DNA of 33,941 bases from Dysgonomonas gadei ATCC BAA-286 (GCF_000213555.1 NZ_GL891992.1:1-33941); one strand, 5' to 3'; shown: positions 23,821 to 33,084, counted from the stretch's first letter. Notes: generated by a model not told the origin, from the letters alone. Program-made: numbers and translations.

Positions 23821-24366
23821 CAAGGCTGTTATGACTCAAAACGAGCTTTTGCATTGAATGACATCCATAATCAGATCAAATAAGAACTTGACTTGAATAG
23901 TGATCGAAAGCATATCCTGGCATTTGTTCCGTCGATAGATGAAGCGATCCAATTTGCGCAAGAATATCCGAATTCGGCAGCCATCTACTCAGGCATGCAC
24001 GATTCGGAACGTGAACGGGTGATCTCCGAATTCAGGAAAGGAAATATCCGTGTCATATTCAATGTGCGTGTTCTCTCTACAGGGTTTGACTACACTAAGA
24101 TAGATTGTATTATTCTAGGTATCTCAACAGCTTCTATCGCTCTGTATTATCAGATATTAGGACGTGGTACTCGTATCGATGATGAGAAAGAGCCCCTAAA
24201 AAGCAGTTCTAATATTGGCAAACCTCTTGAGACAATGCCTTTCGGAAAGCATAAGGGTGAAAACTTTAAGGATATCCCTAAAGAATACAGGGAATGGATG
24301 CTCAAATCATTCGATTGGCATGCTGCTAATATGAATCTGAAACAGGCTATTGAGGGGAGCTTGTAA
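23821..24366 (+). pseudogene. Truncated phage-type DEAD-like helicase (C-terminal domain plus DUF3820), one in-frame stop
   Basis: From the TTG at 23893 an open frame encodes a helicase C-terminal domain: HILAFVPSIDEA, IYSGMHDSERERVI, VIFNVRVLSTGFDY and the motif VI region YYQILGRGTRID. A short DUF3820 domain follows (MPFGKHKGENFKDIPKEYREWML). The same frame also reads sensibly upstream as YDSKRAFALNDIHNQIK, then TAA at 23881-23883, then ELDLNSDRKHIL, so a nonsense change interrupts a continuous helix. The N-terminal ATP-binding domain (Walker A and DEAD box) is missing. Such proteins occur in phage replication regions, and the next gene is RusA-like. I treat it as a decayed prophage piece. 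Confidence 0.75.
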
Positions 24367-24410
24367 GAGAAAGAGGCTTTTGTTGAACGTTATTATATTT
24401 TAAATATAAA

Positions 24411-24737
24411 ATGGTATGCATCGATATTAAGCCTCTGTCTGTTAACGAAGCATGGCAAGGTAAGCGATTCAAAACAGAAAAATATAAGCAGTACGAAAAT
24501 ACCTTGCTCTGGCTATTGCCTAAAATAAAAATACCCGAACCACCCTATGAGATTCACTTCAAATTCGGCTTCAGCAACTCCCTTTCGGATTGGGATAATC
24601 CGGTAAAACCAACTCAAGATATCTTAAGCAAGAAATACGGTTTCAACGATAAACTTATACGAAAGGCTATCGTTGAAACCGAAATTATAAAGAAAGGAAA
24701 AGAGTATATTGAGTTTGAAATAAGAAGAATTGGGTAG
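24411..24737 (+). CDS. RusA-like Holliday junction resolvase
   Basis: A 108-residue RusA-family endonuclease, a phage-derived enzyme that cleaves Holliday junctions. The N-terminus IDIKPLSVNEAWQGKRFKTEKYKQY and the acidic metal-binding block LSDWDNPVKPTQDIL (Asp residues at about 61 and 63), then NDKLI and a later E.E pair, follow the family pattern. It lies 44 bases downstream of the truncated helicase on the same strand, as in phage replication-recombination modules. The gene looks intact, unlike its neighbour. Whether it is expressed is unknown, since no promoter of its own is evident. Confidence 0.82.
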   Translation: MVCIDIKPLSVNEAWQGKRFKTEKYKQYENTLLWLLPKIKIPEPPYEIHFKFGFSNSLSDWDNPVKPTQDILSKKYGFNDKLIRKAIVETEIIKKGKEYIEFEIRRIG

Positions 24738-24757
24738 GTATATTATAGATAAACAAC

Positions 24758-24786
24758 CCTGCCGATGATGATACCGGCAGGATTTT
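24758..24786. terminator. Terminator after the RusA-like gene
   Basis: CCTGCCG (24758-24764) pairs with CGGCAGG (24775-24781) around a 10-base loop and is followed by ATTTTAATT on the plus strand. It could also serve the converging minus-strand cassette, although its T-run on that strand is poor. Confidence 0.7.
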
Positions 24787-24898
24787 AATTATTGCTGCGC
24801 AGGACACAGTTTATAAACCTACTTGAACAAGAGGGATTGTTCATCATCTTTCTTATTCAAGCCTGAGCCTTTATTTTAGTCTGACAGAGGCAACGAGC

Positions 24899-25252
24899 CT
24901 ATACCGAACAGGGAGTATTTATAACATCTTCATCAAGTTTACCAGCAATAATCCCTTTAATTAAGTCATTAATAGTGAGTGTTTTTTTTATAATTTTCTT
25001 TTTCAATTTTAGAAACTCTAATATAGGTGTTATAAAATCAAATCCTTCAGCTTTAAAATAATCTGCGGCCATAAAATTTGAAACATCTACATTAAAAGAC
25101 TTTCCATATTCAATTAAAAACTCCCAAGCTTCATCCCCTGTTATTCCCAGATCTTCCTCAATTCGGCTATTCTCGTCTATGGTTTCATTGGAGCCATATT
25201 TTTTAGTGATAAAATATGATATTTTTGTTAATAGTATTTTTTTTTCATTCAT
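24899..25252 (-). CDS. DUF1493-family protein (acyl-carrier-like fold)
   Basis: A 117-residue cytoplasmic protein. The central part, IDENSRIEEDLGITGDEAWEFLIEYGKSF then NVDVSNFMAADYF, matches DUF1493, a family with an acyl-carrier-protein-like helical fold. The usual phosphopantetheine Ser is not obvious: the equivalent region reads DLGITGDEA. The start is set at the ATG at 25252; the longer TTG start at 25267 adds MKIYL. It is the last gene of the RHS cassette, 107 bases below the small exported gene, with a hairpin (25284-25307) in the gap. Its place at the end of a toxin cassette makes an immunity or accessory role possible, but this is inference. Its true partner is unknown. Confidence 0.7.
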   Translation of the reverse strand: MNEKKILLTKISYFITKKYGSNETIDENSRIEEDLGITGDEAWEFLIEYGKSFNVDVSNFMAADYFKAEGFDFITPILEFLKLKKKIIKKTLTINDLIKGIIAGKLDEDVINTPCSV

Positions 25253-25283
25253 AAGATAAATTTTCAAATCGATTTACCATGCT

Positions 25284-25307
25284 AATCCCCATGGACCGGA
25301 GGGGATT
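25284..25307. promoter_or_regulatory. Hairpin between the exported gene and the DUF1493 gene
   Basis: AATCCCC (25284-25290) pairs perfectly with GGGGATT (25301-25307) with a 10-base loop. There is no T-run, so its role (partial terminator or mRNA processing) is uncertain. Confidence 0.35.
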
Positions 25308-25359
25308 GAAATTAATACTAGGCGAAGCAGATAATCCTCTGTACAAGTAAAAGATATAA

Positions 25360-26028
25360 TTATTTTACTTTTCTATATTCTACATCTTTCCATATTATAC
25401 CTCCTTTTATTATACGGGCATAATCACCTTTTATATAGTATTTATCAAAAAAGGAATTATCTATTGCCGTTAATTTAATGATAACATGGTTCATTCCTTC
25501 AGTAATTTGATGTTCAGTAGAAGAATAAAATAGAATACCATAATATAAACCTTCTGGATTATGAGGGGTTAAATATTTGCCTGGAGAAATAGAAAACAGA
25601 ATGGTTTTCGTATCTAATGGTAACATAATACTATTTCTATTACAATCATAATCCAAATTATAATTTTTAAAAGTATTTGTTAAAATAGATATTTCCAAAT
25701 TCGTTTTGTTATATGGGATTAAAAATGATACATTTAGACTATCGATTAGTGATGAAATATTTTGCTGTGTTATTTTCAGTTCTTTGTTAACTGTAATATA
25801 AGGTGATACTGAATTTAATTCAATAAACTCAGAATCAATCCTTTTTACATTACATTCAGCTAATAACTTTCCAGGAACTCCTGGACTATCTGGAGTTGTT
25901 AGCTTTAACACCTCTCCCTTAATTTCCAATTGATTACCAAGCTCATCATTAAAGATTCCTGATATATTATTCTGCCCATAAATAGGCATAATAGAAATAA
26001 ACGAAAATATAATAAATAGTGTTCTCAT
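25360..26028 (-). CDS. Exported protein next to the RHS toxin, candidate immunity protein
   Basis: A 222-residue protein with a signal peptide (MRTLFIIFSFISIMPIYG, cleavage probably before QNN) and no lipobox, so probably periplasmic. I do not recognise the family. The body is beta-rich in appearance, opening with ISGIFNDELGNQLEIKGEVLKL as in small lipocalin-like or DUF-type beta sandwiches; this is impression only. The ATG starts one base after the RHS toxin stop codon, which implies translational coupling. The gene is as AT-rich as the toxin tip and unlike the RHS core. Close coupling to a variable RHS tip is the usual place of an immunity gene, and a periplasmic location would fit a toxin acting in the periplasm. 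An accessory exported factor is the alternative. Confidence 0.72.
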   Translation of the reverse strand: MRTLFIIFSFISIMPIYGQNNISGIFNDELGNQLEIKGEVLKLTTPDSPGVPGKLLAECNVKRIDSEFIELNSVSPYITVNKELKITQQNISSLIDSLNVSFLIPYNKTNLEISILTNTFKNYNLDYDCNRNSIMLPLDTKTILFSISPGKYLTPHNPEGLYYGILFYSSTEHQITEGMNHVIIKLTAIDNSFFDKYYIKGDYARIIKGGIIWKDVEYRKVK

Positions 26029-26029
26029 T

Positions 26030-29000
26030 TTAGCGATTAATTAATTTCTGTTGCTTCTTTAAAAAGTTAGAATACTCTTTAGCGAAAGGATATACTAACT
26101 TTCCATTATCACGTATATCCCCCACGGAATGAACATCAATACCTTGTAAACCATTATTAGTTTTTCCTGGATAAGATTTATCATAAGAATACTGCATTTG
26201 GTATGCTTCAACTTCCATACCACTCATTCGTGCATACCTACTACTAGCCGGAGACTTTATACCTGCATTTAATAGTTCTCCATTTGGTGAAAATTGTAAT
26301 CCCCCTGTATCGAGAGATTGTCTTACATGGGTAACTTCATGAATAGATAGACCATCGGATGAGGTCTCAATGTATACTTTATTGTCACTGCCTAATCTGA
26401 CTTTATGTTGTCCACCTGATATTGAACTTAGAGCATAAGTATTATTCTGATCATTACCTAACAGATCTATATCATTTTTCGCTTGATCTAAATTCTTGAA
26501 ACGATCTAAGCCTTCTTGAATATTTCCAGCTAATTTGGTTATACTTTTTTTATCTAATCCGCCCTTAAAGATTTTAGCTAAATCCTCTCCCACTCGTTTA
26601 CTTATGCTATTTTGAACTTTACTAATATTATCTTTTAATTTTTGAGCCTCTTTAGGATCATCCCATATCATCCCTGTCGGATCTGTCCTTCTCAATGGAT
26701 TATTACCACAATATACATACGGACTCCAACTATAATACTTCTCCGCCAACGGATCTACACTAATAAACCTTCCTAACGCACTCTCATAATACCTTGCACT
26801 ATAATCATACAGGTTCAACCCATGCATCATATCCAGCTCTTTATTATTGTACTTGTACGGCTGCTTTCCCTGCTCGGCCAGAGGCGTATCGGCAAAGGAC
26901 ATACCGAAAGGATAGTAGTGGTTCCTTTGTATAACAGTACCACCGGCATTGGCTACAACCCTGTTGTTTCCCAAATGGTCGGTCAGGTAGTAGTAATATA
27001 CTCCACCCTCAATGTATCCTCCGTCAACCAGTATCCGGGTTTTATTCGTTATTGTAGAACCGCTCTTTACCGTTTCATAGATGATATTACCAACATAATC
27101 CGTATTCTTATAGTCAGCCAATCCATCGTTGGTCGGATTGGTCGCATTAGACGGCGTTACCGTATAATTAGGATCGTATCGCTGCTCTGTCCTCAGCTTC
27201 ACGCCTGAAGCCGAATAGGTGTAATAGTTCTTGGCCTTTACCGAAGAACTATTGATTATCATTTGCCTTGGTAAATTTAACGAATTATATTGAATTTCGG
27301 TTATCCCCTTATTCAAATCTTTATTCATCGCTCCATTGGCATTGTAGGTGTATTCGTTGGCTACATTACTGCCATTCTTAAAGTCCATCGATTCGGCAAT
27401 GCTGATGGCTGCTGCCGCCTCATCTACTCTTGTCATCTGATTGCCGGCATAAGTCATTGTCAGGTTATCAATCAATCCGTATTTCGCGGCATCGATATTA
27501 CCGTAACGTTGCAGGGTTTTCATATTCCCATGCTTATCATAGCTGTAGGCTGTCTGATAGATCGGTTTGGTTGGGGTGCTTGCATTATAAGTCTGTACGG
27601 TACCGTTGATCAGGTAAGTGGCTTTTGTCAGCCGCGACAGGTTGTCATAAACAAAGGCGTAACCGCGTGGATTGGTCTCGGTATTATGTTTCCAGCTCAT
27701 TGCCGAGATATTACCATTGTACTGCTTGGCGCTGCCTCCGTAGGATTCATTATAATACAGCGTTTCGGTAAACAGCGGACTGGTGATTGATTTCGTCCAC
27801 GACCTGATATTATAGGCATAAGTTGAATTCAGGTTCGCCTGTCCTCCTTTCTTATTTGTCTTTAGTCTTCCCAGTTCGTCATATGTATTTTCCGCGAGTG
27901 TTACCTGTGGTTTTACCGTTGTGCCGTCCGTTAACTGGTGAGTGGTGGTCAGCAACCTGCCTGCATGGTCGTAGGTGTAAGTATAGACTTCGGTCTGGGT
28001 GGTCTTGCCTGTGGCCGAGTGTATATACATCCTCTTGGTTGGTTGCCCGGTGAAGTTGTAAGCGATATGCTCTTCGTCAATACCGCCCAGATGGTTCGTC
28101 GAATTAATCTGAATGATGCGTCCGCGATTATCATAATACATTTTGGAAGCTATTTCCCCCAGGCTACCATCTGCCTTAAAGGTCTTGATACGGGTGCCGA
28201 TAAGCAACCCTTTGGGGGTTCCTTCTCCCAGAGAAGGATGGATATACCGGTCTGAAAAACCGTCCTTCTTTACAAATTTCAACTTTTCCCTTAATGTTGC
28301 ATTAAAATAATCATAATAGTTATCATAGTAATTCAGGGAGAGTGTCCCGGTATATGAAATCTCCGGAAGTGAGTTCCAGGTATATTCAAAGTTGCCGCCG
28401 GGCTTTTCTGTTACTACAATATTTTGACATTTGGCGATCAGCGCCTCGTGCGATTCTGTAGTTTTGTGTATTCCGGAGATTATTACCCTGCCAAATGCAT
28501 CGTATTTATTAAACGTCCATTCATTAGGCAATTTTTTACGCTGTTCCCCATCCTGCGAGAAGATCAGACGGTCGGCCTTGTCATAGACATAGCGGACCCA
28601 ATCGCAGCCGGGGAGCTTCTTTGATGTACAGCGGTTGCGGTTGTCATACATATAAAGATAGGCCAGGTTGCTCCGCATATAGCTGTTGTTGTTCAACTGG
28701 GCACTATTGGCTTTGACTGTGTCGGATGCCAGAGGTGGCAGGACGGCTTTCAGATTACCGTAATCGTCATAAATATAATAGGTGTCGTATTGTTTGGCGG
28801 ATTCTATCTGTCGGGTAAGGATTACCTGTCCCAGTTTATCTTTAAACTCATAGCTGATATTCTGGTCTTCATCTGTTATTTTTGTAACATATAGCTGGCC
28901 TACACCATAATTGCCAGTCTGGGTCAGTGTGAGGGAAGCATCCGTGTCGGCTCGAAATAAAGCACATGACAATTCTCCGCCGGCTGTATTGGTCTGGTAT

Positions 29001-29452
29001 TCTGTCTTGACTGCTCTTTTACCGGCATACCACTCTTTCCCCGGGCTGTATTGTTCAAGTACACGGTTCAGGGGAGAAGCTTCATAGACAGGCCTGCTGT
29101 AGGCGGAATCATTAGTGTAGGTAGTCATAGCTTTTGCTTTGTAAGTAGCAAAAGGCATATAGGATCCGTTATTACCTGATGCTACAGCCGGAAGCCAACT
29201 GTTTGATTCACGTCCGAAAGCATCGTATTCCTGGTAGGTGACAAGGTCGGCAGCATTGGGGGTAATGCCTCGCTGTACGGTTTGCATGGGACGTCCCAGG
29301 CCGTCGAAATATTGTATCTCGTCGAGATATGTAGTTCCGGCATCATTGGTATAAGTACGTGTCTGGAGGTAGTTCTGAGTAGAACTTTGAGAGTGTATGC
29401 CGCCTGATAAAAGCAGAACTATTATTATAGTAAGATAACATTTTATTTTCAT
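26030..29452 (-). CDS. RHS-repeat protein with conserved core and C-terminal metallopeptidase-like tip
   Basis: A 1140-residue exported protein. It has a signal peptide (MKIKCYLTIIIVLLLSGGIHS), a DUF6443-like N-terminal segment (YLDEIQYFDGLGRPMQTVQRG) and many YD repeats. The RHS-associated core (YLTDHLGNNRVVANAGG through GRFISVDPLAEKYYSWSPYVYCGNNPLRRTDPTGM) ends at about residue 928. The remaining 213 residues are the variable tip. They contain SIHEVTHVRQ with a zinc-type HExxH at residues 1038-1042 (bases 26327-26341) and a later MEVEAY whose Glu residues (1080, 1082) could be the third ligand, as in gluzincin-type peptidases. The tip is AT-rich compared with the core. It follows RHS protein A by 9 bases. 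Zinc peptidase activity and a toxin role are inferred from motif and architecture. Confidence 0.85.
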   Translation of the reverse strand: MKIKCYLTIIIVLLLSGGIHSQSSTQNYLQTRTYTNDAGTTYLDEIQYFDGLGRPMQTVQRGITPNAADLVTYQEYDAFGRESNSWLPAVASGNNGSYMPFATYKAKAMTTYTNDSAYSRPVYEASPLNRVLEQYSPGKEWYAGKRAVKTEYQTNTAGGELSCALFRADTDASLTLTQTGNYGVGQLYVTKITDEDQNISYEFKDKLGQVILTRQIESAKQYDTYYIYDDYGNLKAVLPPLASDTVKANSAQLNNNSYMRSNLAYLYMYDNRNRCTSKKLPGCDWVRYVYDKADRLIFSQDGEQRKKLPNEWTFNKYDAFGRVIISGIHKTTESHEALIAKCQNIVVTEKPGGNFEYTWNSLPEISYTGTLSLNYYDNYYDYFNATLREKLKFVKKDGFSDRYIHPSLGEGTPKGLLIGTRIKTFKADGSLGEIASKMYYDNRGRIIQINSTNHLGGIDEEHIAYNFTGQPTKRMYIHSATGKTTQTEVYTYTYDHAGRLLTTTHQLTDGTTVKPQVTLAENTYDELGRLKTNKKGGQANLNSTYAYNIRSWTKSITSPLFTETLYYNESYGGSAKQYNGNISAMSWKHNTETNPRGYAFVYDNLSRLTKATYLINGTVQTYNASTPTKPIYQTAYSYDKHGNMKTLQRYGNIDAAKYGLIDNLTMTYAGNQMTRVDEAAAAISIAESMDFKNGSNVANEYTYNANGAMNKDLNKGITEIQYNSLNLPRQMIINSSSVKAKNYYTYSASGVKLRTEQRYDPNYTVTPSNATNPTNDGLADYKNTDYVGNIIYETVKSGSTITNKTRILVDGGYIEGGVYYYYLTDHLGNNRVVANAGGTVIQRNHYYPFGMSFADTPLAEQGKQPYKYNNKELDMMHGLNLYDYSARYYESALGRFISVDPLAEKYYSWSPYVYCGNNPLRRTDPTGMIWDDPKEAQKLKDNISKVQNSISKRVGEDLAKIFKGGLDKKSITKLAGNIQEGLDRFKNLDQAKNDIDLLGNDQNNTYALSSISGGQHKVRLGSDNKVYIETSSDGLSIHEVTHVRQSLDTGGLQFSPNGELLNAGIKSPASSRYARMSGMEVEAYQMQYSYDKSYPGKTNNGLQGIDVHSVGDIRDNGKLVYPFAKEYSNFLKKQQKLINR

Positions 29453-29461
29453 AATCTTTTC

Positions 29462-32400
29462 TTATTTGTTTACATAGTTGTAATCATAATTCTGAATCGT
29501 TTTTTCAACTTCCACTCCGCTTGCATTTTTCTCCTTGATATATATGCGTTTTAGCCTGTTGAAAGTATCGTACTCATAATAGGTAGTAATGCCTGACGGA
29601 TCTGTAGATTCCAGCATCCCTACTAAAGGTTCGTATATATAGGTAGTAACAAGAGAACTCATTAAATTCGAATGACCTCTCAGACTGTTTAATTTTGTTT
29701 TATCTATTTTTGTTAATGCAGATAAGGAATCTATTCCTGCTATTCCAAATACAGATGCAACAGCTGTGTTAACAGTCTCATAGCTGAAAGCGTTTTCAAT
29801 TTTAGCAACAGGATATTGTCCTCCATATGACCAAAGATATACAACTTGAGCTCCTTCATTCTGAACTATATGTGTAGGATTTCCAAAAGAATCATACTCA
29901 TCGTAAACTAAATTCTGATAAGGATAAATATTTTTGTTAATATTCGGGCAATTAAATGTTATAGGGTCTGCCTGATCTCCTTTATATTCTGATAAATATA
30001 TTCTAAAGGGGAGAATTTTTTTATCTGTTTTGAAATAGTTATATTCAGTAAACCTACCTCCCAAGTACTTATTATCTATGAATACTTTCTCTTCTATAAC
30101 ATTAGAAATCATATTTTTATTTGACATATTTGAATATATATCACAATTAAAATCATTCGTATACATATATTTATGGAGTAAATTTCTTCCTGTAGACTCT
30201 ATTATCCTTTTTTCTTTTAACTGGTACTTATCGCTATAGTTATATTCTTCTTTTGTTGTCAGGCCATCAATTGTTATGGTTTTATCTTTTAAGTAAACAA
30301 AATATGAATTTATTGGATATTTAACCATTTGAAGCCGATCATATCTCATAAACCAGTATTCTTGTATTGAGTCGTTTACTGTCATATCACAAGGGGTATG
30401 TATTAGATTTTCAGTCATCTGTTTCACGGTCCATCCGGAATTTTTATAAATTAAAGGTAAAGTGTTTATTCTATCATAAAAATCGAGACCAAAATGATAA
30501 TGTTCTATTTTCTTTAAATAATTATAAGACTCTTTACGCAACAATTCTTCCTTGGAGTTATAATATTGTATCTCGGATTCTTTTCCGTTAAGAGGACTAT
30601 CTAATCTTATAGAATATTCAGTGTATTCAGGTTCTTGGTTATTGAACCTATGAAGAATCTGCCCTATGGACGTATCTTTATTTATTTCTTTGACAAATGT
30701 ATATCCAACATTAGGCATCGAACCATAAGGATTGGACAATAGATTATCTCCGGATATTTCAATTTTATCAGATTGGATACTAAATGATTCTGTCGCAGGA
30801 GGGCTATAATTTGGGTAGCATTTCCCAAGAAAATCATATGTGTCTCGATAATGTTTTATAAACTGAAGTTTGTTGTGTAAAATTCCACTACTTTTTCCTG
30901 TTAATGGGTCAGCATAAGTATAATGAGTATATTTTAACCTTTCGGTTTTACTCGGGGAGTTATAAAAGTTAATCTCTTTTATCCTTAAGCCTGCTCCAGG
31001 AGATTCTACTTTATCTTTCATCGGATAAGCATATTCTGCTCCAAGTTGGATCTTAGCCTCTCCTCCATGCTGTTCTCCAAATCGATCTGGCAAATCAACA
31101 ATAATGTATCCTCCTTTATTTAAGGTTATTCTCTTTTCAAATTTCAGTTCGTCTTTTTTTATTGCACCATAATTTGTTTCTTGTATATGTTGTGAATAAC
31201 ATAGATTTTTTAGCTCCTCAGATAAATCAATTTTAGAAGGACCCTGATTAATATAAGCTTTGAATTCGGCCATGTCAGCCCATGTCAGCTTAGATCTATT
31301 GGGATATCCTCTGGTTAATAATAAACTGATAGTCATAGTTACTTCTTTATCCAGAGTGAAAAATTTATTTTTATTGGATGGGTATAGATCATCTGGAGCA
31401 AAAAAAGAATTATCATCATATATCGACATCTTAGTTGAAGGAAAACCGTTCTTCACTTCTTCTAAAGTTGGTATTTTGTAGTCTATAAACGTATTTGGTT
31501 CATAAATGAACTCTGTATATCCACCTGTCGGATATTGAATACCTTCCAGAATTCCAGATTTACTACTTTCAAAATCAGTTGCTCTTAATGCATAATTAAA
31601 GGTTCCACTATAAATAGCCGGTTTCTGTATTTTTTTATAGCGATTATGATTATCAAGGCCATATTCATGCCACATAAGGTTTTCCATATCTGGTATTAAT
31701 GTGGCATTTTGATTCTGATTATTACTATATCCCCAATAATCTTTCGCATATGAATCTTTCCTGGGTAATTTATTGTTATTATAAAAAAAACGATAAGTCT
31801 GCACAGGTTGGGAATTTTTATCTAGAAAAGAAAAGGATAATAGCCGTAATCTCTTAAGAAAAATATCTGATGTATGATGATTAGGTATTTGATTCGAAAA
31901 ATCTTTGGCCCAATAATAGCTATCCGTGCCTCCTGCATCAGCCTGAAGATAATCATAGTTGAATTTATATTCAAAAACCGGAGTTGCAGGAGCATTTTTT
32001 GATAGTATTTTTATTTTATCGAGCTTTTTCCCATTGAGTTGATCTAACCTCTGACTCGTCTCAAAAGTTACCAAGTTATTGGTTGTTTCTATTTTTGTTA
32101 AATAAAACTCTTCGTTAGATGATATGCTTAATGTCTTCGATAACTCAGACTTACTCGGATTCATTTCTTCATTAATGTGTTTTGTGGTTTCTGGTTCAGT
32201 TGTCTGAATAACATGACTTGCATTATAGCGATTACATACAATCGAATCATAGTAATAATTTACTTTCTGTCCATTTGGATATATACTTTTGGTCAAGGTA
32301 TATGTCTCGGATGTTACACCCCGGTATACGACAGGGTCATGCAACAAAGTTGAACTGAAAAAATCAAAATAATGAATGATTCCATTAGGAGTAGTGATTT

Positions 32401-33073
32401 TAAATTGATATAATCTATTACTCGCATCTGTATAAATCTCAATCTTGGTATTATCATTTCGATCAAGTATATATGCATTATTATCTCTATAATCTATAAT
32501 AAATTTACCTGCACCTCCCGGATAAGAATAATAGAATATATCAGGTTTATATCTACCTTCATCAATGACTTTTCTAAATTGAGGTTCACGAAGATACCAG
32601 CTAAATGCTTTTCTGGTATCTAAAGACCAAGGCCCTTCTACTATGTAGTCCACTTTATAAAGATCATCATTAAAAACATTCATTACATTGGTATAATATT
32701 TTTCTAAATCGGGACTTTTTTCTTTGTCAAATAATCCAATAGAATTACGTGTTATAACTCCTCCTACATTTAAATTCCAACCTAAACCTATCCAGCTGGC
32801 TTCTTCGTCAACCTTAATACCCGAAGAGTTGTATCTGATATTAATAGGAATTTCGATCATTCCCTCATGTAATGTATATATTGGAATATTAATGTCCGGA
32901 GTTCCGCTATATATGCTTACTGGATTATCAATAAATTTATTGAAAGATGCTTCGTTGGGGGTTTCTATCTTCAACAAGTCGATAGATCTATTAACAATGG
33001 CTGTTTCTGCATCTTGACTATAGTTTTCTAAAACAAACAGCATTAATATAAAGGACAGAATTATTTTTCTCAT
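29462..33073 (-). CDS. Large exported RHS/YD-repeat protein without a toxin tip (RHS protein A)
   Basis: A 1203-residue exported protein with signal peptide MRKIILSFILMLFVLENYS. The N-terminus reads NPVSIYSGTPDINIPIYTL and then YNSSGIKVDEEASWIGLGWN and LNVGGVITR, the block that opens many Bacteroidota RHS-like proteins. The middle is long, AT-rich and beta-rich. The C-terminus has YD-type units (YDSFGNPTHIVQ, ESTDPSGITTYYEYDTFNRLKRIYIKE) and stops without the RHS core or any tip. The next gene begins with YD-repeat material, so the two proteins together would make a full RHS shell, as TcB and TcC do in Tc toxins. It starts 11 bases below the T9SS-domain gene. I see no lesion. Confidence 0.82.
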   Translation of the reverse strand: MRKIILSFILMLFVLENYSQDAETAIVNRSIDLLKIETPNEASFNKFIDNPVSIYSGTPDINIPIYTLHEGMIEIPINIRYNSSGIKVDEEASWIGLGWNLNVGGVITRNSIGLFDKEKSPDLEKYYTNVMNVFNDDLYKVDYIVEGPWSLDTRKAFSWYLREPQFRKVIDEGRYKPDIFYYSYPGGAGKFIIDYRDNNAYILDRNDNTKIEIYTDASNRLYQFKITTPNGIIHYFDFFSSTLLHDPVVYRGVTSETYTLTKSIYPNGQKVNYYYDSIVCNRYNASHVIQTTEPETTKHINEEMNPSKSELSKTLSISSNEEFYLTKIETTNNLVTFETSQRLDQLNGKKLDKIKILSKNAPATPVFEYKFNYDYLQADAGGTDSYYWAKDFSNQIPNHHTSDIFLKRLRLLSFSFLDKNSQPVQTYRFFYNNNKLPRKDSYAKDYWGYSNNQNQNATLIPDMENLMWHEYGLDNHNRYKKIQKPAIYSGTFNYALRATDFESSKSGILEGIQYPTGGYTEFIYEPNTFIDYKIPTLEEVKNGFPSTKMSIYDDNSFFAPDDLYPSNKNKFFTLDKEVTMTISLLLTRGYPNRSKLTWADMAEFKAYINQGPSKIDLSEELKNLCYSQHIQETNYGAIKKDELKFEKRITLNKGGYIIVDLPDRFGEQHGGEAKIQLGAEYAYPMKDKVESPGAGLRIKEINFYNSPSKTERLKYTHYTYADPLTGKSSGILHNKLQFIKHYRDTYDFLGKCYPNYSPPATESFSIQSDKIEISGDNLLSNPYGSMPNVGYTFVKEINKDTSIGQILHRFNNQEPEYTEYSIRLDSPLNGKESEIQYYNSKEELLRKESYNYLKKIEHYHFGLDFYDRINTLPLIYKNSGWTVKQMTENLIHTPCDMTVNDSIQEYWFMRYDRLQMVKYPINSYFVYLKDKTITIDGLTTKEEYNYSDKYQLKEKRIIESTGRNLLHKYMYTNDFNCDIYSNMSNKNMISNVIEEKVFIDNKYLGGRFTEYNYFKTDKKILPFRIYLSEYKGDQADPITFNCPNINKNIYPYQNLVYDEYDSFGNPTHIVQNEGAQVVYLWSYGGQYPVAKIENAFSYETVNTAVASVFGIAGIDSLSALTKIDKTKLNSLRGHSNLMSSLVTTYIYEPLVGMLESTDPSGITTYYEYDTFNRLKRIYIKEKNASGVEVEKTIQNYDYNYVNK

Positions 33074-33084
33074 GGTTTGCTATT

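Noticed and set aside
23148..24737. tRNA-Gln as attachment site of an integrated element
   Set aside because: I found no second copy of the tRNA 3' end downstream and no integrase gene in the window.
27822..28255. Plus-strand frames opposite the RHS core
   Set aside because: Shadows of the YD-repeat coding sequence.
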